Assembly (NCBI GenBank): GCA_016735415.1
Contig: JAERRP010000731.1
Span: forward strand, 1-6,974
Direction: 5' to 3'
Origin: Desulfobacterales bacterium
GTDB taxonomy: Bacteria > Desulfobacterota > Desulfobacteria > Desulfobacterales > UBA5852
DNA: 6,974 nucleotides
This document shows, piece by piece, positions 5,317-6,974 of the stretch. The notes under the pieces are model-generated. The model was given only the letters and a program-made list of their open reading frames with translations. It was not told the DNA's origin and ran no database searches. Each line of letters starts with the position of its first letter. Within the stretch, counting starts at the first letter, position 1. The position numbers and the translations under genes were made by a program.

Positions 5317-6974
5317 ATGAAAATGGGTTTAAAAATCTGGAGGGATGAAAACGGAACTCCCCATATAGAAGCAGACAATGCAACCGATCTATATTGGGGG
5401 ATGGGTTATGTGCATGCAACCGATCGTGGAATGCAAATGCTGCTTATGCGCATTCTGGGTCAGGGAAGAGCTTCGGAAATTCTGGAAGCAAGCGAAAATA
5501 CACTCAATATTGATAAATTCTTCCGTAAGGCAAACTGGTCGGGAAACATTCAACATCAGCTTGAAAAGCTACCGAAACAAGACCTGGAGTCTCTATCAGC
5601 CTATAGCGATGGAGCAAATGCTGTTTTTGTGAAAAAATGTCCGTGGGAGCTGAAGTTGCTGGGATATCGTCATGAAAAATGGAAACCGTCTGATATTATA
5701 ATGATTTCCAGGATGATTGGATACTTAACCCTGGTTCAATCCCAGGATGAAGTGGAACGCCTGTTTGTGGAACTAGTCCAGGGAGGTGTTTCCGAAGAAC
5801 ATCTCCAGGAACTTTTCCCAGGGCTCCTGGGCGGGCTTGACATTGAGTTATTAAAAAAAGTGACCCTGCCCGAAAGAATTATCCCTGCCAGCGCACGCTG
5901 GAACCTGCCGCTACCAAGAATGATGGCATCCAACAACTGGGTAATATCAGGGAAAAAGACCGCTTCTGGAAAACCGATCCTATCAAACGACCCCCATCTG
6001 GAAGTGGACAGGCTTCCAAATGTATGGTGCGAAATAGTCCTGCAGCAAAAAGATCGGTATATGGTCGGAGGCTCCATGCCGGGCGCTCCGGGGATACTAA
6101 CCGGCAGAAACCGGGATCTTTGCTGGGGGGTTACCTATGCTTTTATTGACGCCATCGATTCCTGGGTCGAAAAATGTAAAGGTGGAAGGTATTACAGGGA
6201 TGAGGGCGATCAATGGATAGAATTTAATAAAAGAAAGGAGATTATCAAAAGGAAGAAGAAGGCTCCTGTTGAGATTATCTTTTATGAAAACGAGCATGGT
6301 GTTCTGGATGGAGACCCGAACGTAGAAGGTTACTACCTGGCAACCAGATGGGCGGCAGGTGATTCAGGTGCCAAAACATATAATTCCCTTTTGAAAATGT
6401 GGGACGCGAAAATCGTTGAAGAGGGGATGGATGCGTTTGGAGTGGTTGAAACCGGTTGGGATTTTGTACTTTCTGATAGTGAGGGCAATATCGGTTTTCA
6501 AATGTCAGGTCTGGCGCCAAAACGGCGAGAAGGGGTGAGCGGTTTTGTGCCCCTACCGGGCTGGAAAAAAGAAAACGACTGGCAGGGATTTTACCACCAT
6601 ACCGAGATGCCGCGCTGTTACAATCCCGAAAAAGGATATTTCTCAACCGCCAACCATGATTTAAATGAATATGGCACAGCAAAACCGATAAACATGCCAA
6701 TGGGCTCTTACCGTGCCGATCGGATCGATCAGCTTATTGAAGGCACAGACAATATTACCATTGAGGATATTTGCAAAATGCATTTCGACGTGTATTCTCT
6801 TGAAGCGGAAATGTTTATGAAACTTCTGAAACCGCTGCTCCCTGATACACCCCAGGGAGAAATTCTGAAAAACTGGGACTTGCGATATACGGCGGAATCA
6901 AAAGGCGCCTTTCTTTTTGAAGAGTTTTACAAAGGATTGTACCGGGAAGTATTTGGTAAAAACGGATTTGGAGA
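5317..6974 (+). CDS. Penicillin-acylase-family Ntn hydrolase, no signal peptide (3' end outside window)
   Basis: The frame is open from ATG 5317 to the window edge: 552 codons plus two bases. The start matches the alpha-chain motif of the family: KIWRDENGTPHIEA, then DLYWGMGYVHATDRGMQM and GQGRASEIL. After a linker, MASNNW places the beta-chain nucleophile at Ser205, where self-cleavage would release the new N-terminus. It is followed by the family block TASGKPILSNDPHLE and by LTGRNRDLCWGVT. Asn446 in STANHD is residue 242 counted from Ser205, matching the oxyanion-hole Asn B241 of E. coli penicillin G acylase. The catalytic parts in view are therefore intact. The family hydrolyses amide bonds of acylated compounds, including penicillins, N-acyl-homoserine lactones and other acyl amides; the substrate here is unknown. 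Family members are usually exported, but this one starts directly at the mature motif, suggesting a cytoplasmic enzyme. It lies 122 bp after the pseudouridine synthase. Confidence 0.92.
   Translation, partial: MKMGLKIWRDENGTPHIEADNATDLYWGMGYVHATDRGMQMLLMRILGQGRASEILEASENTLNIDKFFRKANWSGNIQHQLEKLPKQDLESLSAYSDGANAVFVKKCPWELKLLGYRHEKWKPSDIIMISRMIGYLTLVQSQDEVERLFVELVQGGVSEEHLQELFPGLLGGLDIELLKKVTLPERIIPASARWNLPLPRMMASNNWVISGKKTASGKPILSNDPHLEVDRLPNVWCEIVLQQKDRYMVGGSMPGAPGILTGRNRDLCWGVTYAFIDAIDSWVEKCKGGRYYRDEGDQWIEFNKRKEIIKRKKKAPVEIIFYENEHGVLDGDPNVEGYYLATRWAAGDSGAKTYNSLLKMWDAKIVEEGMDAFGVVETGWDFVLSDSEGNIGFQMSGLAPKRREGVSGFVPLPGWKKENDWQGFYHHTEMPRCYNPEKGYFSTANHDLNEYGTAKPINMPMGSYRADRIDQLIEGTDNITIEDICKMHFDVYSLEAEMFMKLLKPLLPDTPQGEILKNWDLRYTAESKGAFLFEEFYKGLYREVFGKNGFG

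Noticed and set aside
5378..5632. Alternative 84-codon plus-strand frame inside the acylase gene
   Set aside because: It overlaps the alpha-chain motifs of the acylase in a different frame, with no domain and no ribosome site.

Overview
The window looks like chromosomal DNA from a Gram-negative bacterium. The most likely group is Desulfobacterota (the old Deltaproteobacteria). This is inferred from the style of the receiver domains (TGHGxEK ... LNxxYFxKxEMxxFW) and from a response regulator, an NtrC-type regulator and a TrkA-like protein sitting side by side. No rRNA, tRNA, CRISPR array, transposase or integrase was found. All supported genes are on the + strand.

Layout. (1) Positions 2-109 hold the C-terminal end of a membrane protein. 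(2) Positions 173-979 encode two receiver domains in tandem with no output domain. (3) Positions 1156-2643 encode a receiver + AAA+ + Fis-HTH regulator of the NtrC family. Its sigma54-contact loop and several ATPase residues have decayed, while its phosphorylation site and DNA-binding domain look intact. (4) Positions 2751-3320 encode the first half of a TrkA-like potassium-uptake regulator that stops inside its first TrkA_C domain. An unexplained open frame follows it in the same register (3321-3518). (5) Positions 3598-4359 encode a spermidine-synthase-like Rossmann methyltransferase fold. (6) After a nested inverted repeat and a C9 run, composition becomes clearly more AT-rich. (7) Positions 4487-5194 encode an RluA-family pseudouridine synthase. 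(8) From 5317 to the window edge runs a penicillin-acylase-family Ntn hydrolase with no signal peptide, cut off by the end of the window.

How the genes may work together. The three receivers (two in the first regulator, one in the second) share an unusual signature and are clearly paralogous, so they probably answer to the same histidine kinase or phosphorelay, which is not in this window. The double receiver could serve as a phosphate sink or relay for the DNA-binding regulator. That regulator probably no longer activates sigma54 promoters and may act as a repressor or a sigma70-type activator. The 3' part (RluA, acylase) has no visible functional link to the 5' part and differs in base composition. 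The most notable points are the degenerate NtrC-type regulator, the receiver duplication, and the broken TrkA locus with its orphan reading frame. I did not find a convincing wholly new system.
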